Positions 32,111 through 40,381 of a stretch of 41,946 nt of DNA are shown one piece after another. This stretch comes from an uncultured Prevotella sp. GTDB lineage: Bacteria > Bacteroidota > Bacteroidia > Bacteroidales > Bacteroidaceae. The translations under genes and the position numbers were made by a program. The stretch covers positions 1 to 41,946 of the forward strand of contig CALUEY010000013.1 of the NCBI GenBank assembly GCA_944319915.1. The letters are read 5' to 3'. Position 1 is the stretch's first letter, and each line of letters begins with the position of its first letter. The notes beneath the pieces were generated by a model. The model was given only the letters and a program-made list of their open reading frames with translations, was not told the DNA's origin and searched no databases.

Positions 32111-32293
32111 GCCATCACGCCGCCGGCAGCCTTCGGCCGCCCATTTGTAAAACAGTTTCATGCGGCAGGCGCCGCAGGCAATCATGCAACGCCTGGGCCA
32201 GGCAGATGCGTGGCCCAGGCGTGATAGAGGCGTGGAGAATCATGCAATGCCATAGTCAGACATGGGGAGCTGTATGCGAAAAAGCATTTGTCC

Positions 32294-32333
32294 TCTAACT
32301 CCCTCTAACTCCTTGTAACTCCCTCTAACTCCT
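32294..32333. repeat. 10-bp tandem repeat, four copies
   Basis: CTCTAACTCC at 32294, 32304 and 32324, with TTGTAACTCC at 32314: four contiguous 10-base units. It lies about 145 bases before the start of the small exported protein gene. Copy number could vary between strains. Confidence 0.8.
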
Positions 32334-32423
32334 TTATATATGTAAGGCCCAATGGAAACAACATTTAAACACATTTGAACTGCGTTTTAACAACGATGAA
32401 ACGCCGCTGAAACACCGTTGGGC

Positions 32424-32431
32424 TACTTTTG
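32424..32431 (+). promoter_or_regulatory. -7 box TACTTTTG of the 32478 gene
   Basis: TACTTTTGC matches TAnnTTTG about 47 bases before the start codon. No clear -33 is seen at 19-21 bases. Confidence 0.55.
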
Positions 32432-32477
32432 CAGCGTGAAAATTGAGGAAAGGATACACAAATTAAACTTAAAAGCT

Positions 32478-32981
32478 ATGCGTAAGACAGTTGTTGCATT
32501 AGTCATGCTGATAGGTCTCTGCTCATGCATGAGCCTCAGCGCTGCAAAGAAGTCGGCCGAGGCCGCAAACTCCACATGGACGTTCGTTTCAGTAACCGAC
32601 AAGCCTACGGCTGAGGAACTGGCCCAGGTGACCGAAGAGGGAAACTTTGGCAAGGAAGCCGTTTGCCTCTACAAGGAGCTTGAGAAACTCTGCGTGAAGC
32701 GCGTGCCGGTGGTGCCGGGCGACCCCACCACCCGCATCGTGTTCAAGAAGGGCGACATCTACAACGCCGTGCGCCGCATAGGCAAGGGCCTTGAGGGCGA
32801 CGTGGAGGACAACGCCGTGAGCGCCGACGAGGCTGCCAAGAAAATGATGCACGTGCTCAACGTGGCCATCTCGGCTTACTACTCTGAGGACAGCAAGTCG
32901 TTCGAGAAGGCCCTGCGCTCCAGCAAGAAAGACCACAATAAGCTGCTCGCCGTGTTCGACCGCGTGTCGCTCGAAGACTAA
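32478..32981 (+). CDS. Small exported protein of unknown function
   Basis: 167-residue protein with a signal peptide (MRKTVVALVMLIGLCSCMSLSA). The LCSC could be a lipobox (Cys17), or cleavage could follow SLSA. The mature part is charged and helical: TAEELAQVTEEGNFGKEAV, then FKKGDIYNAVRRIGKGLEG and a C-terminal Lys-rich helix. I recognise no family. A frame from 32418 would add 20 residues but starts before the -7 box. It is followed by a strong terminator and then by the SusC-like gene, so it is probably its own transcription unit. Confidence 0.75.
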   Translation: MRKTVVALVMLIGLCSCMSLSAAKKSAEAANSTWTFVSVTDKPTAEELAQVTEEGNFGKEAVCLYKELEKLCVKRVPVVPGDPTTRIVFKKGDIYNAVRRIGKGLEGDVEDNAVSADEAAKKMMHVLNVAISAYYSEDSKSFEKALRSSKKDHNKLLAVFDRVSLED

Positions 32982-32999
32982 GCCGCAACAAGCACCCCC

Positions 33000-33051
33000 A
33001 GCCAAGCCCGGGCGGCGCGCCCGGAGAGAGGGCCGCCGCCCGGGCTTGGCT
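33000..33051 (+). terminator. Terminator after the small exported protein gene
   Basis: Perfect 17-bp stem, AGCCAAGCCCGGGCGGC (33000-33016) and its complement (33035-33051), 18-base loop, followed by TTTTA. It separates this gene from the SusC-like gene. Confidence 0.9.
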
Positions 33052-33118
33052 TTTATCCACCGCAGCATAAGCCAAGGGATAACCAACAGTATTCATACAC
33101 ATACCGTATTTTTTACTT

Positions 33119-36100
33119 ATGAAGAAGATTTTCATTTTCGCCGGAATGATGTGCGCCAGCGTCTCGATGTACGCCCAGTCCGTCAAGATCAGCGGCACGG
33201 TGACCGACGAGATGGGGCCCGTAATGGGCGCATCGGTCATGGTCAAGGGCACCAAGACCGGCACGGTGACCGACATCAACGGCCGCTACACCATCAACGC
33301 CGACAAGAACGCCGTGCTCGTGTTCTCATACGTGGGCACCAACCCCGTGGAGAAAACCGTCACGGGCAGCGTGCTCGACGCCTACCTCTCGTCTAACGTG
33401 CAGAGCATCAACGAGGTGGTGGTGACGGCCATCGGCATCAAGCAGGAGAAGAAGAAGCTCGGCTACTCCACGCAGCAGGTGGAGGGGGCCGAGATAGCCG
33501 CCGCCGGCAACCTGAACGCCGGAGCCTCGCTGCAGGGCGAGGTGGCCGGACTCACCGTGTCGATTCCCTCGGGAATGTTCCAGTCGCCCGAGTTTTCGCT
33601 GCGCGGCAAGACCCCGCTCATCGTGCTCGACGGCGTGCCTATCGAGACCGACCTCTTCGACCTCTCCAGCGAAAACATCGCCAGCGTAAACGTGCTTAAG
33701 GGTACGGCCGCATCGGCCCTCTACGGAGCGCGCGGCCGCAACGGCGCCATCATGATAACCACCAAGCGCGCCGAGAAGGAAGGCATAGAGATAAACTTCT
33801 CAACGAAGGACATGGTGCAGGCCGGATACACCGCCTTCCCCGAAACGCAGCACGAGTTCGGAAGCGGCTCGCAGGGCAAGTATGCCTTCTGGGACGGCGA
33901 GGGCGGAGGCATCTCCGACGACGACATGCAGTGGGGCCCGCGCCTCGACGTGGGCAACATGGTGCCGCAGTGGAACAGCCCCATACGCGACAAGGTGACG
34001 GGCGAAACCGTTCCATGGTGGGGAAGCGTGAAGGGAACGCAGTACGACGACCAGGGCCGCTACGAGCGCGTGCCGATGCCGTTCGTGTCGCACGACAACA
34101 TTGGCGACTTCCTCGAGACGGGCCTCATCACCAACAACACCCTCTCGCTCTCATACAAGGGCGACAAGGCCCGCGTCTACGTGCTCGGACAGTATGCCTA
34201 CCAGAAGGGCCAGGCCCCAACGACGTCGCTGCAGAACGGCGGACTGAACATCAACACCTCGTTCGACATAACCGACCGCCTCACGCTCGACGCCATGCTC
34301 AACTACAACATGGTTTACTCGCCCAACTACCCCGACTACGGCTACCACCCATCGAACTATATGTACAACATAATAGAGTGGATGGGCGACGACGTTGACG
34401 GCCGCGACCTCGAGGCTCACCACTGGGTGCCGGGACAGGAGGGCTACAAGCAGGCCAGCTACAACTACGCCTGGTACAACAACCCCTACTTCGCCATAAC
34501 AGAGAGCCGACGCAAGCAGCGCCGCAACGTGCTCACCGGACAGCTCCGACTGAACTACCAGATTCTGCCCGAACTGAGCGTGATGGGCCGCGTGTCGATG
34601 CGCTCCAACCGCAACCTGACGGAGCACGAGACGCCTAAGTCGTACATGAACTACAGCGACTCGCGCGAGGGTGGATACAAGGTGTGGAACGAACAGCAGG
34701 ACAACGTAGACGCCGACGTGCTGCTCACTTACACCAAGAGCTTCATGAGCGACATCAACCTCACCGTAAACGCCGGCTCCTCCGTGTTCTACCGCCGCTA
34801 CCGCAACGACTACGCCTCGACCGACGGGCTCAACGTGCCGGGCGTTTACTCGCTCAACAACTCAACCGGCTCCATCATCACTTTCGATGCCGACAACCCC
34901 CTGTGGGGCTCGCGCAGCGAGAAGGAGATACGAAGCGTCTACGGCTCGGTGAACATCGACCTCTCTAAGTATGCCTACCTCTCGGCCACGGCCCGAAACG
35001 ACTGGTCGTCTACCATTGCCACGGGCAACAACTCTTACTTCTACCCCTCGGTGGCCATAAGCTCGGTGATATCCGACTACGTTAAGCTGCCAAAGTTCAT
35101 CGACTACCTCAAGGTGATGGCTTCGTGGGCAACCGTGTCCAGCGACCTCGACCCCTACCAGATACTGCAGGTCTACAACAAGGAGAACTACTGGGGAAGC
35201 AACCCAGTGATGAGCTACCCCGACGCGCTGGTGAACTACGACATAAAGCCCGAGAAGACCACGTCGTGGGAGGTTGGCCTGTCAACTTCGTTCCTGGGCC
35301 GCGTGTCGCTCGACCTTAGCTACTACCGCAACATCGATACCAACCAGATTCTCGACATGCTCATATCGCAGGCATCGGGCTTCAGCAGCCGCAAGATAAA
35401 CGGCAACAAGTACACCACCAACGGCGTAGAGGCCATGGTCAGCGTGAAGGCCATCGACACGAAGGACTTCAAGTGGGACTTCGACCTCAACGCGAGCCAC
35501 AGCGTGCGCAAGCTCACCGAGATTTACGGCGGCGAGGAGTACTTTGGCAACCTGCGCGAGGGCGAGCGCGCCGACGCCTTCTACGCCACCGTGTGGCAGC
35601 GCGACCCCAACGGCAAGGTGATTGTCGACGAGAACGGGCAGCCGCTGGAAGACCCCTACCAGCGCAACGTGGGCCACTACGAGCCCGACGTGCGCCTGGG
35701 CATGCAGAACAAGTTCAAGTACAAGGACTTCACCCTCACCATCAACCTCAACGCTGCCATAGGCGGAAAGATATTCTCTAACCTCAGCCCGAAGCTATGG
35801 TGGGGAGGCAAGCACCCCAACTCTACCATGTACCGCGACCAGGAGTACGCAAACCTCGACGCCGAGGGCAACCCAACGCCGGTTTACGTGCCTAACGCAG
35901 TTACCGTGGTGAGCGGCGAGGTTACCTACGACACCCACGGCAACATAATAAAAGACACCCGCGTGTTCAAGAAGTTCGACAAAGCCGTCGACTGGCAGTC
36001 GTGGTGCCAGAACTATCCCTATCAGGCCACGGTGACCGACGACATGGACGAGTTCTTCGCCAACACCTTCAGCCGCACTTACCTCAAGATAAGCCAGGTG

Positions 36101-36304
36101 GCACTGAGCTACGACTTCAAGCGCCTGCTGCCCAAGGCGTCGCCCATAAAGGCCCTCACCGCCACCGTCTTCTGCAACAACGCCGCCCTCTGGGCCAAGG
36201 CTCCGTGGATTGACCCCGAAATCAGCGGCGACACCGGCGAGAACGATGGCTCCAACGACCCCACGGCCCGCTACATCGGCATAGGCGTGAACATGACTTT
36301 CTAA
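33119..36304 (+). CDS. SusC/RagA family TonB-linked outer-membrane protein
   Basis: 1061-residue transporter that takes up substrates bound by its SusD partner. Signal peptide about 1-20 (MYAQ). A carboxypeptidase-regulatory-like domain follows at about 22-98 (SGTVTDEMGPVMGASV, TDINGRYTI), then the SusC-type segment SINEVVVTAIGIKQEKKKLG and the plug at about 115-225 (LRGKTPLIVLDGVPIE, ASALYGARGRNGAIMITTK). The large barrel ends GIGVNMTF. It is paired with a SusD-like gene 37 bases on and followed by two exported phosphoesterases, which points to a phosphorylated substrate and not a plain glycan; no glycoside hydrolase is near. No sigma/anti-sigma pair or hybrid two-component sensor is next to it. 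Confidence 0.95.
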   Translation: MKKIFIFAGMMCASVSMYAQSVKISGTVTDEMGPVMGASVMVKGTKTGTVTDINGRYTINADKNAVLVFSYVGTNPVEKTVTGSVLDAYLSSNVQSINEVVVTAIGIKQEKKKLGYSTQQVEGAEIAAAGNLNAGASLQGEVAGLTVSIPSGMFQSPEFSLRGKTPLIVLDGVPIETDLFDLSSENIASVNVLKGTAASALYGARGRNGAIMITTKRAEKEGIEINFSTKDMVQAGYTAFPETQHEFGSGSQGKYAFWDGEGGGISDDDMQWGPRLDVGNMVPQWNSPIRDKVTGETVPWWGSVKGTQYDDQGRYERVPMPFVSHDNIGDFLETGLITNNTLSLSYKGDKARVYVLGQYAYQKGQAPTTSLQNGGLNINTSFDITDRLTLDAMLNYNMVYSPNYPDYGYHPSNYMYNIIEWMGDDVDGRDLEAHHWVPGQEGYKQASYNYAWYNNPYFAITESRRKQRRNVLTGQLRLNYQILPELSVMGRVSMRSNRNLTEHETPKSYMNYSDSREGGYKVWNEQQDNVDADVLLTYTKSFMSDINLTVNAGSSVFYRRYRNDYASTDGLNVPGVYSLNNSTGSIITFDADNPLWGSRSEKEIRSVYGSVNIDLSKYAYLSATARNDWSSTIATGNNSYFYPSVAISSVISDYVKLPKFIDYLKVMASWATVSSDLDPYQILQVYNKENYWGSNPVMSYPDALVNYDIKPEKTTSWEVGLSTSFLGRVSLDLSYYRNIDTNQILDMLISQASGFSSRKINGNKYTTNGVEAMVSVKAIDTKDFKWDFDLNASHSVRKLTEIYGGEEYFGNLREGERADAFYATVWQRDPNGKVIVDENGQPLEDPYQRNVGHYEPDVRLGMQNKFKYKDFTLTINLNAAIGGKIFSNLSPKLWWGGKHPNSTMYRDQEYANLDAEGNPTPVYVPNAVTVVSGEVTYDTHGNIIKDTRVFKKFDKAVDWQSWCQNYPYQATVTDDMDEFFANTFSRTYLKISQVALSYDFKRLLPKASPIKALTATVFCNNAALWAKAPWIDPEISGDTGENDGSNDPTARYIGIGVNMTF

Positions 36305-36341
36305 TCAAAAAAACGGAACAACAATTCAACAGACCACGATT

Positions 36342-37823
36342 ATGAAATCAAAGATATTGCTATCGTTTCTCGTGGCAGGCGCGGCACTCTGCTCGTGCGA
36401 GCCGCTGAGCGAGATAAACACCAACCCTAACAACCCCACCGAGGTGCCGGCCAACCTGCTGCTGCCCAAGGTGTGCCAGGACGCATTCACCCGCGGCACC
36501 GACGGCATGTATGCCGACAAGATGGTGATACAGACCGATGGCCACAGCGAGGACCAGTTCTTCGAGTGGAACCGTGGCAGCTTCGACACCTACAACAATG
36601 AGCTGCTGCAGCTGGAGAAGCTGAAGGAGGAAGCCGTGCGCACCGGCGACACCGTCTACCTGCCGCTCTACAAGTTCATGCGCTCGTTCCACTACTATGA
36701 GCTTACGCTCCGCTTCGGCGACATACCTTACTCCGACGCGATGAAAGGACAGACCGAGGGCAACTACAACCCTAAGTACGACACGCAGGAAGAGGTGTTC
36801 GCCGGGATACTCACCGACCTCGCCGAGGCCGATGAGGAGCTGGCCGCGTCGCCCGCCGCCGACGTGATAGAGGGCGACATAATCTACGGAGGCGACAAGA
36901 CGAAGTGGCGCCGGCTCATCAACTCGTTCCGCCTCAAGGTGCTCCTCACCCTCTCGCACAAGGCCACCGTGGGCGGCATCGACGTGCGGCAGGAGTTTGC
37001 CCGCGTGGCGCAGCTGCCCCTCATGGAGAGCAACGCCGACAACGGCCAGCTCGTTTACCTCGACCAGGAGGGCAACCGCTACCCGCAGTTCGACGCGCAG
37101 TGGTCGGGCTACTACATGGACAAGACCTACGTGGACCGCATGGCCGAGCGCCATGACCCGCGCCTCTTCCTCTTCTGCCTGCCCACCACCACGGCGGCCG
37201 AGGCGGGCAAGGCCATCGACGACTTCACCGCATACGCCGGCGGCGACCCCACCGTGCCTTACGGCAACAACATAACGCTTGTGCGCAACGGGCAGATATC
37301 GCAGATCAACTCGCGCTTCCGCACCGACCCCACCGAGGAGCCTACCATGCTCATGGGCTACGCCGAGCTGCAGCAGGTGCTGGCAGAGGCCGCCGTGCGC
37401 GGCTGGATACAGGGCGACGCCCGCCAGTACTATGAGAACGGCGTTAGGGCCTCGTTCGAGTTCTACGAGACCTACGCCACCGAGTACTCGCAGTATGTCA
37501 CCCAGGACGACGCCACCGCTTACCTCGCAGGCCCGCTCGTGAAGTTCGACGACACGCTCACCCCCGAGCAGAAGATAGAGCGCATCATCTTCCAGAAGTA
37601 CTGCGTTAGCTTCTATCAGGGCGGCTGGGACCCCTTCTTCGAGAACCTGCGCACCGGCTACCCGGGCTTCGCCCACCTGGCCAGCAACCCCATACCCTAC
37701 CGCTGGATGTACCCCGACACCGAGTACCGCTACAACACGGCCAACGTGGAGGAGGCCATCACGCGCCAGTTCGGCGCCAACAACGACCGCACCACCGCCC
37801 AGCCGTGGTGGCTCAAGGACTAA
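36342..37823 (+). CDS. SusD/RagB family lipoprotein (SusD-like_2 type)
   Basis: 493-residue surface lipoprotein forming the lid of the SusC transporter. Signal ends ALCSC with Cys19, then EPLSEINTNPNNPTEVPANL, a typical SusD-like_2 opening. Helical TPR-like repeats follow (LPLYKFMRSFHYYELTLRFGDIPYSDA, about residues 105-135). The C-terminal part contains EKIERIIFQKYCVSFYQGGWDPFFENLRTG and YRWMYPDTEY, also usual for the family. Same direction as the SusC-like gene with a 37-base gap. A hairpin follows before the metallophosphoesterase. Confidence 0.94.
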   Translation: MKSKILLSFLVAGAALCSCEPLSEINTNPNNPTEVPANLLLPKVCQDAFTRGTDGMYADKMVIQTDGHSEDQFFEWNRGSFDTYNNELLQLEKLKEEAVRTGDTVYLPLYKFMRSFHYYELTLRFGDIPYSDAMKGQTEGNYNPKYDTQEEVFAGILTDLAEADEELAASPAADVIEGDIIYGGDKTKWRRLINSFRLKVLLTLSHKATVGGIDVRQEFARVAQLPLMESNADNGQLVYLDQEGNRYPQFDAQWSGYYMDKTYVDRMAERHDPRLFLFCLPTTTAAEAGKAIDDFTAYAGGDPTVPYGNNITLVRNGQISQINSRFRTDPTEEPTMLMGYAELQQVLAEAAVRGWIQGDARQYYENGVRASFEFYETYATEYSQYVTQDDATAYLAGPLVKFDDTLTPEQKIERIIFQKYCVSFYQGGWDPFFENLRTGYPGFAHLASNPIPYRWMYPDTEYRYNTANVEEAITRQFGANNDRTTAQPWWLKD

Positions 37824-37847
37824 TAAACCGTCTGTTATGTAATGTGC

Positions 37848-37884
37848 AAAGCCGGCCGCAAGCCATCTGGCTGCGGCCGGCTTT
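37848..37884 (+). terminator. Hairpin between susD-like gene and phosphoesterase
   Basis: AAAGCCGGCCGCA (37848-37860) pairs with TGCGGCCGGCTTT (37872-37884), and the inner GCCA/TGGC extends the stem with one bulged A. A T-run of three at the stem base is short, so termination may be partial, leaving susCD in excess over the downstream genes. Confidence 0.7.
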
Positions 37885-37913
37885 AACCAAACGGAAAAAT
37901 ACAAACACAAACA

Positions 37914-38885
37914 ATGAAGAAACATTTGATATTCGCCGCCGCGCTCTGCATGGCAGGGTTGCTCGGGGCAAACGCACAGAGCGTTAAGTTCAACAACAGC
38001 GGAAAGCTGAAGATAGTGCAGTTCACCGACATCCACTGGCGCGCGGGCGACCCGGCCACGGCCGATGCCGCAGCGAACATGAACCGGGTGCTCGACGAGG
38101 AGAAGCCCGACATAGTGATTTACACCGGCGACATTACCACCGCCAAGCCCGCCACGGTGGGCCTCGACAAGGCCCTTGAGCCCGCCATAAGCCGCGGACT
38201 GCCCTACGCCGCCACACTGGGCAACCACGACGACGAGCAGGACCTTACGCGCCCGCAGCTCTACGGCTACATAAAGACTAAGCAGGGATGCCTCAATGCC
38301 AAGGCCCAGGGCCGCGACATGGCCATCACCGTTACCTCGGCCGACGGCAAGCAGGCCAAGGCCGTGCTCTACGTGATGGACAGCAACGCCTATTCCACCA
38401 TCGACAGCCTGAAGGGCTACGGCTGGTTCCGCCGCGACCAGATTGACTGGTTCGCCAAGAAGAGTGCTGAGCTTACCAAGGCCAATGGCGGCAAGCCGCT
38501 GCCTGCACTGGCTTTCTTCCACATCCCCTTCCCCGAGTACAACGAGGCTTCCACGGCTCTGGGCAACCCGCTCGTGGGCCAGCGCGGCGAGAAGGCCTGC
38601 TCGCCGGCCATCAACTCGGGCATGTTCGCCGCCATGCTTGAGGCTGGCGACGTGATGGGCACGTTCGTGGGCCACGACCACGTGAACAACTACGTCACCC
38701 CGTGGCACGGCATCCTGCTCGGCTACGGCCAGTTCACCGGCGGCAAGACCACCTACACCGACGGGCGCCGCGGCGCGCGCGTCATCGAGCTTACCGAGGG
38801 CGAGCGCGGCTTCCGCACATGGATACGCATGAGCGACGGCTCGGTGAAGTACGAGGTGAAGTGGCCCGAAGACTTTAAGAATTAA
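37914..38885 (+). CDS. Exported metallophosphoesterase
   Basis: 323-residue calcineurin-like phosphoesterase with a signal peptide (about 1-22, GANAQ). All metal-binding motifs are present: FTDIHW (D-x-H), YTGDIT, GNHDDE, a His in FFHIPFPEY, and GHDH in FVGHDHVNNY. The spacing is that of the PhoD/purple-acid-phosphatase-like group of exported enzymes. It would hydrolyse phosphomonoesters or diesters in the periplasm or at the cell surface. Its place after the susCD pair, before a second phosphoesterase of another fold, suggests it works on the substrate imported or exposed by that transporter; this is inference. Confidence 0.9.
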   Translation: MKKHLIFAAALCMAGLLGANAQSVKFNNSGKLKIVQFTDIHWRAGDPATADAAANMNRVLDEEKPDIVIYTGDITTAKPATVGLDKALEPAISRGLPYAATLGNHDDEQDLTRPQLYGYIKTKQGCLNAKAQGRDMAITVTSADGKQAKAVLYVMDSNAYSTIDSLKGYGWFRRDQIDWFAKKSAELTKANGGKPLPALAFFHIPFPEYNEASTALGNPLVGQRGEKACSPAINSGMFAAMLEAGDVMGTFVGHDHVNNYVTPWHGILLGYGQFTGGKTTYTDGRRGARVIELTEGERGFRTWIRMSDGSVKYEVKWPEDFKN

Positions 38886-39000
38886 GAATTAAAAATTAAA
38901 AGTTGGGCTGCGCCTTGGGGCGCGCAGGCTGCAGGCTCTATTCGGCCTATTTGTCCTATAAGCCCTATAAGCCCAACAACCCCCAAATCAACCAAAGAAG

Positions 39001-40071
39001 ATGAAAAGAATAGCTTACTTATTGCTGGCGGCCCTGGTGATGCTCCCTGCCGCCATGGCAGCAAAGAACAAGGTGGTGCTGATAATGGTCGACGGCTACC
39101 GGTGGCAAGACCTCTACCGAGGCGCCGACCCAGCGCTGATGGACAGCGCGCAGTTTGGCAACCCTGCGCTGGTAAAGGCCAACTACCTGCGCGCCACGCC
39201 CGAGGAGAGCCGCAAGGCGCTCATGCCTTTCACGTGGACTCACATAGCCAAGCACGGCGTGATGGTGGGCAACCGCGACAAAGGCTCGAAGATGAGCGTA
39301 ACTAACAACATGTGGTTTTCCTACCCGGGCTACAGTGAGACGCTCTGCGGCTACCCCGACGACGTTAACATCACCTCGAACGACCCGCTGCCCAACCCCA
39401 ACAAGACCGTGTTCGAGATTGCAAACAACACGCCCGAGTACCGCGGCAAGGTGCTCGTGATAGGCAGCTGGGGCCGGTTCGTCGAGATCTTCAACGAGAA
39501 GCGGAGCGGCCTCGAGGTGAACGCCAACTACCGCCACTCCATGGCCAAGCAGCCCACGGAGCGCGAGCTTTACGTAAACAAGCTGCAGGACGGCGCCCCG
39601 CGCTACTGGCCCGAGGAGCGCTTCGACGTGTTCACCCACGAGTATGCCCTTGAGGCCATGAAGACGCGCCACCCCGAGCTGCTCTTCGTGGGCTACGGCG
39701 ACACCGACGAGTGGGCCCACGCGGGCAACTACCGGCTCTACCTCGACGCCGCCAACGACGTTGACCGTTTCATCGGCGAGCTGTGGCAGGCGGCGCAGGC
39801 CGACCCCTTCTACAAGGACCAGACAACGTTCATCGTTACTTGCGACCACGGCCGAGGCTCTGTCGCCAACAGGGGATGGCATCACCACAGCCGCCAGCTG
39901 CCCGGCTCCGGGGAGACGTGGCTCATGGCCTTCGGCGCGGGCATACCCGCCAAGGGCGAGCTGGCCACGGGCAACTACCACAACTGCCAGGTGGCGGCCA
40001 CCATCGCCTCGCTGCTCGGCATCAGCTTCGCCCCCGAGCACGAGGGCGCTGGCAAGCCAATGGATTTCTGA
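39001..40071 (+). CDS. Exported alkaline-phosphatase-superfamily phosphodiesterase/phosphatase
   Basis: 356-residue enzyme with a signal peptide (about 1-20, PAAMA). The opening strand VVLIMVDGYRW supplies the first metal Asp. The nucleophile region is probably GYSETLCGYPDD (Ser), with downstream metal ligands in FVGYGDTDEWAHAGNY and the CDHGRG box, and a His in WHHHSRQLPGSGETW. These are the landmarks of the alkaline phosphatase / nucleotide pyrophosphatase / sulfatase superfamily. The absence of a C/S-x-P-x-R sulfatase motif argues against a sulfatase. The gene follows the metallophosphoesterase by 115 bases, so the two probably act in sequence on one substrate. Confidence 0.85.
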   Translation: MKRIAYLLLAALVMLPAAMAAKNKVVLIMVDGYRWQDLYRGADPALMDSAQFGNPALVKANYLRATPEESRKALMPFTWTHIAKHGVMVGNRDKGSKMSVTNNMWFSYPGYSETLCGYPDDVNITSNDPLPNPNKTVFEIANNTPEYRGKVLVIGSWGRFVEIFNEKRSGLEVNANYRHSMAKQPTERELYVNKLQDGAPRYWPEERFDVFTHEYALEAMKTRHPELLFVGYGDTDEWAHAGNYRLYLDAANDVDRFIGELWQAAQADPFYKDQTTFIVTCDHGRGSVANRGWHHHSRQLPGSGETWLMAFGAGIPAKGELATGNYHNCQVAATIASLLGISFAPEHEGAGKPMDF

Positions 40072-40117
40072 CCCGTCATTACGCAATAGCTTCCACCCTG
40101 CCGCGAGGCAGGAGGCT

Positions 40118-40149
40118 CCGGGCCGCTGCGCGCTGCGCAGGCGGCCCGG
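40118..40149 (+). terminator. Terminator after the phosphodiesterase gene
   Basis: CCGGGCCGC (40118-40126) and GCGGCCCGG (40141-40149) pair perfectly. The loop also folds (TGCGC/GCGCA), and CTTTCGTTTTG follows. The gap 40072-40381 otherwise holds only the short foldback element at 40254-40350. Confidence 0.8.
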
Positions 40150-40253
40150 CTTTCGTTTTGCGCCTGCTTGCGCCCTGCCTATGCCATGCTGCAGGGCGTG
40201 AACACAAAATGAGGCGCAAGCCTAATCCTATCTGGGCTTATGCGGGTTCTTTG

Positions 40254-40350
40254 GAAACTGCTTGGATTTTTTTTGTCCAATGGCAAGCCATGGGCAAAGC
40301 GGACATTAGGCACACATAGAGTGCTGCCGTATAAAATCAAAACAGTTTCT
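40254..40350 (+). mobile_element. Foldback/MITE-like element, short copy
   Basis: About 98 bases opening GAAACTGCTTGGATTTTTTT and closing AAAATCAAAACAGTTTCT; the ends are inverted repeats of each other. It matches the element at 41636-41831 at both ends and lacks about 100 internal bases. An internal foldback TGTCC...GGACA is also present. It ends 31 bases before the recombinase start codon. No coding capacity. Confidence 0.75.
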
Positions 40351-40381
40351 TATACTGTGTAACAACTAAAAGCATGGCATT

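Noticed and set aside
32149-32160. AAAACAGTTTC resembling one end of the MITE-like element
   Set aside because: Only 11 bases match and no partner end or interior similarity is nearby; likely chance.
31853-32185. 110-codon minus-strand frame over the second 22-bp repeat array, resembling a plus-strand frame at 23376-23987
   Set aside because: Similarity of the peptides comes from the shared DNA repeat; 22 is not a multiple of 3, so the frame is not conserved from unit to unit.
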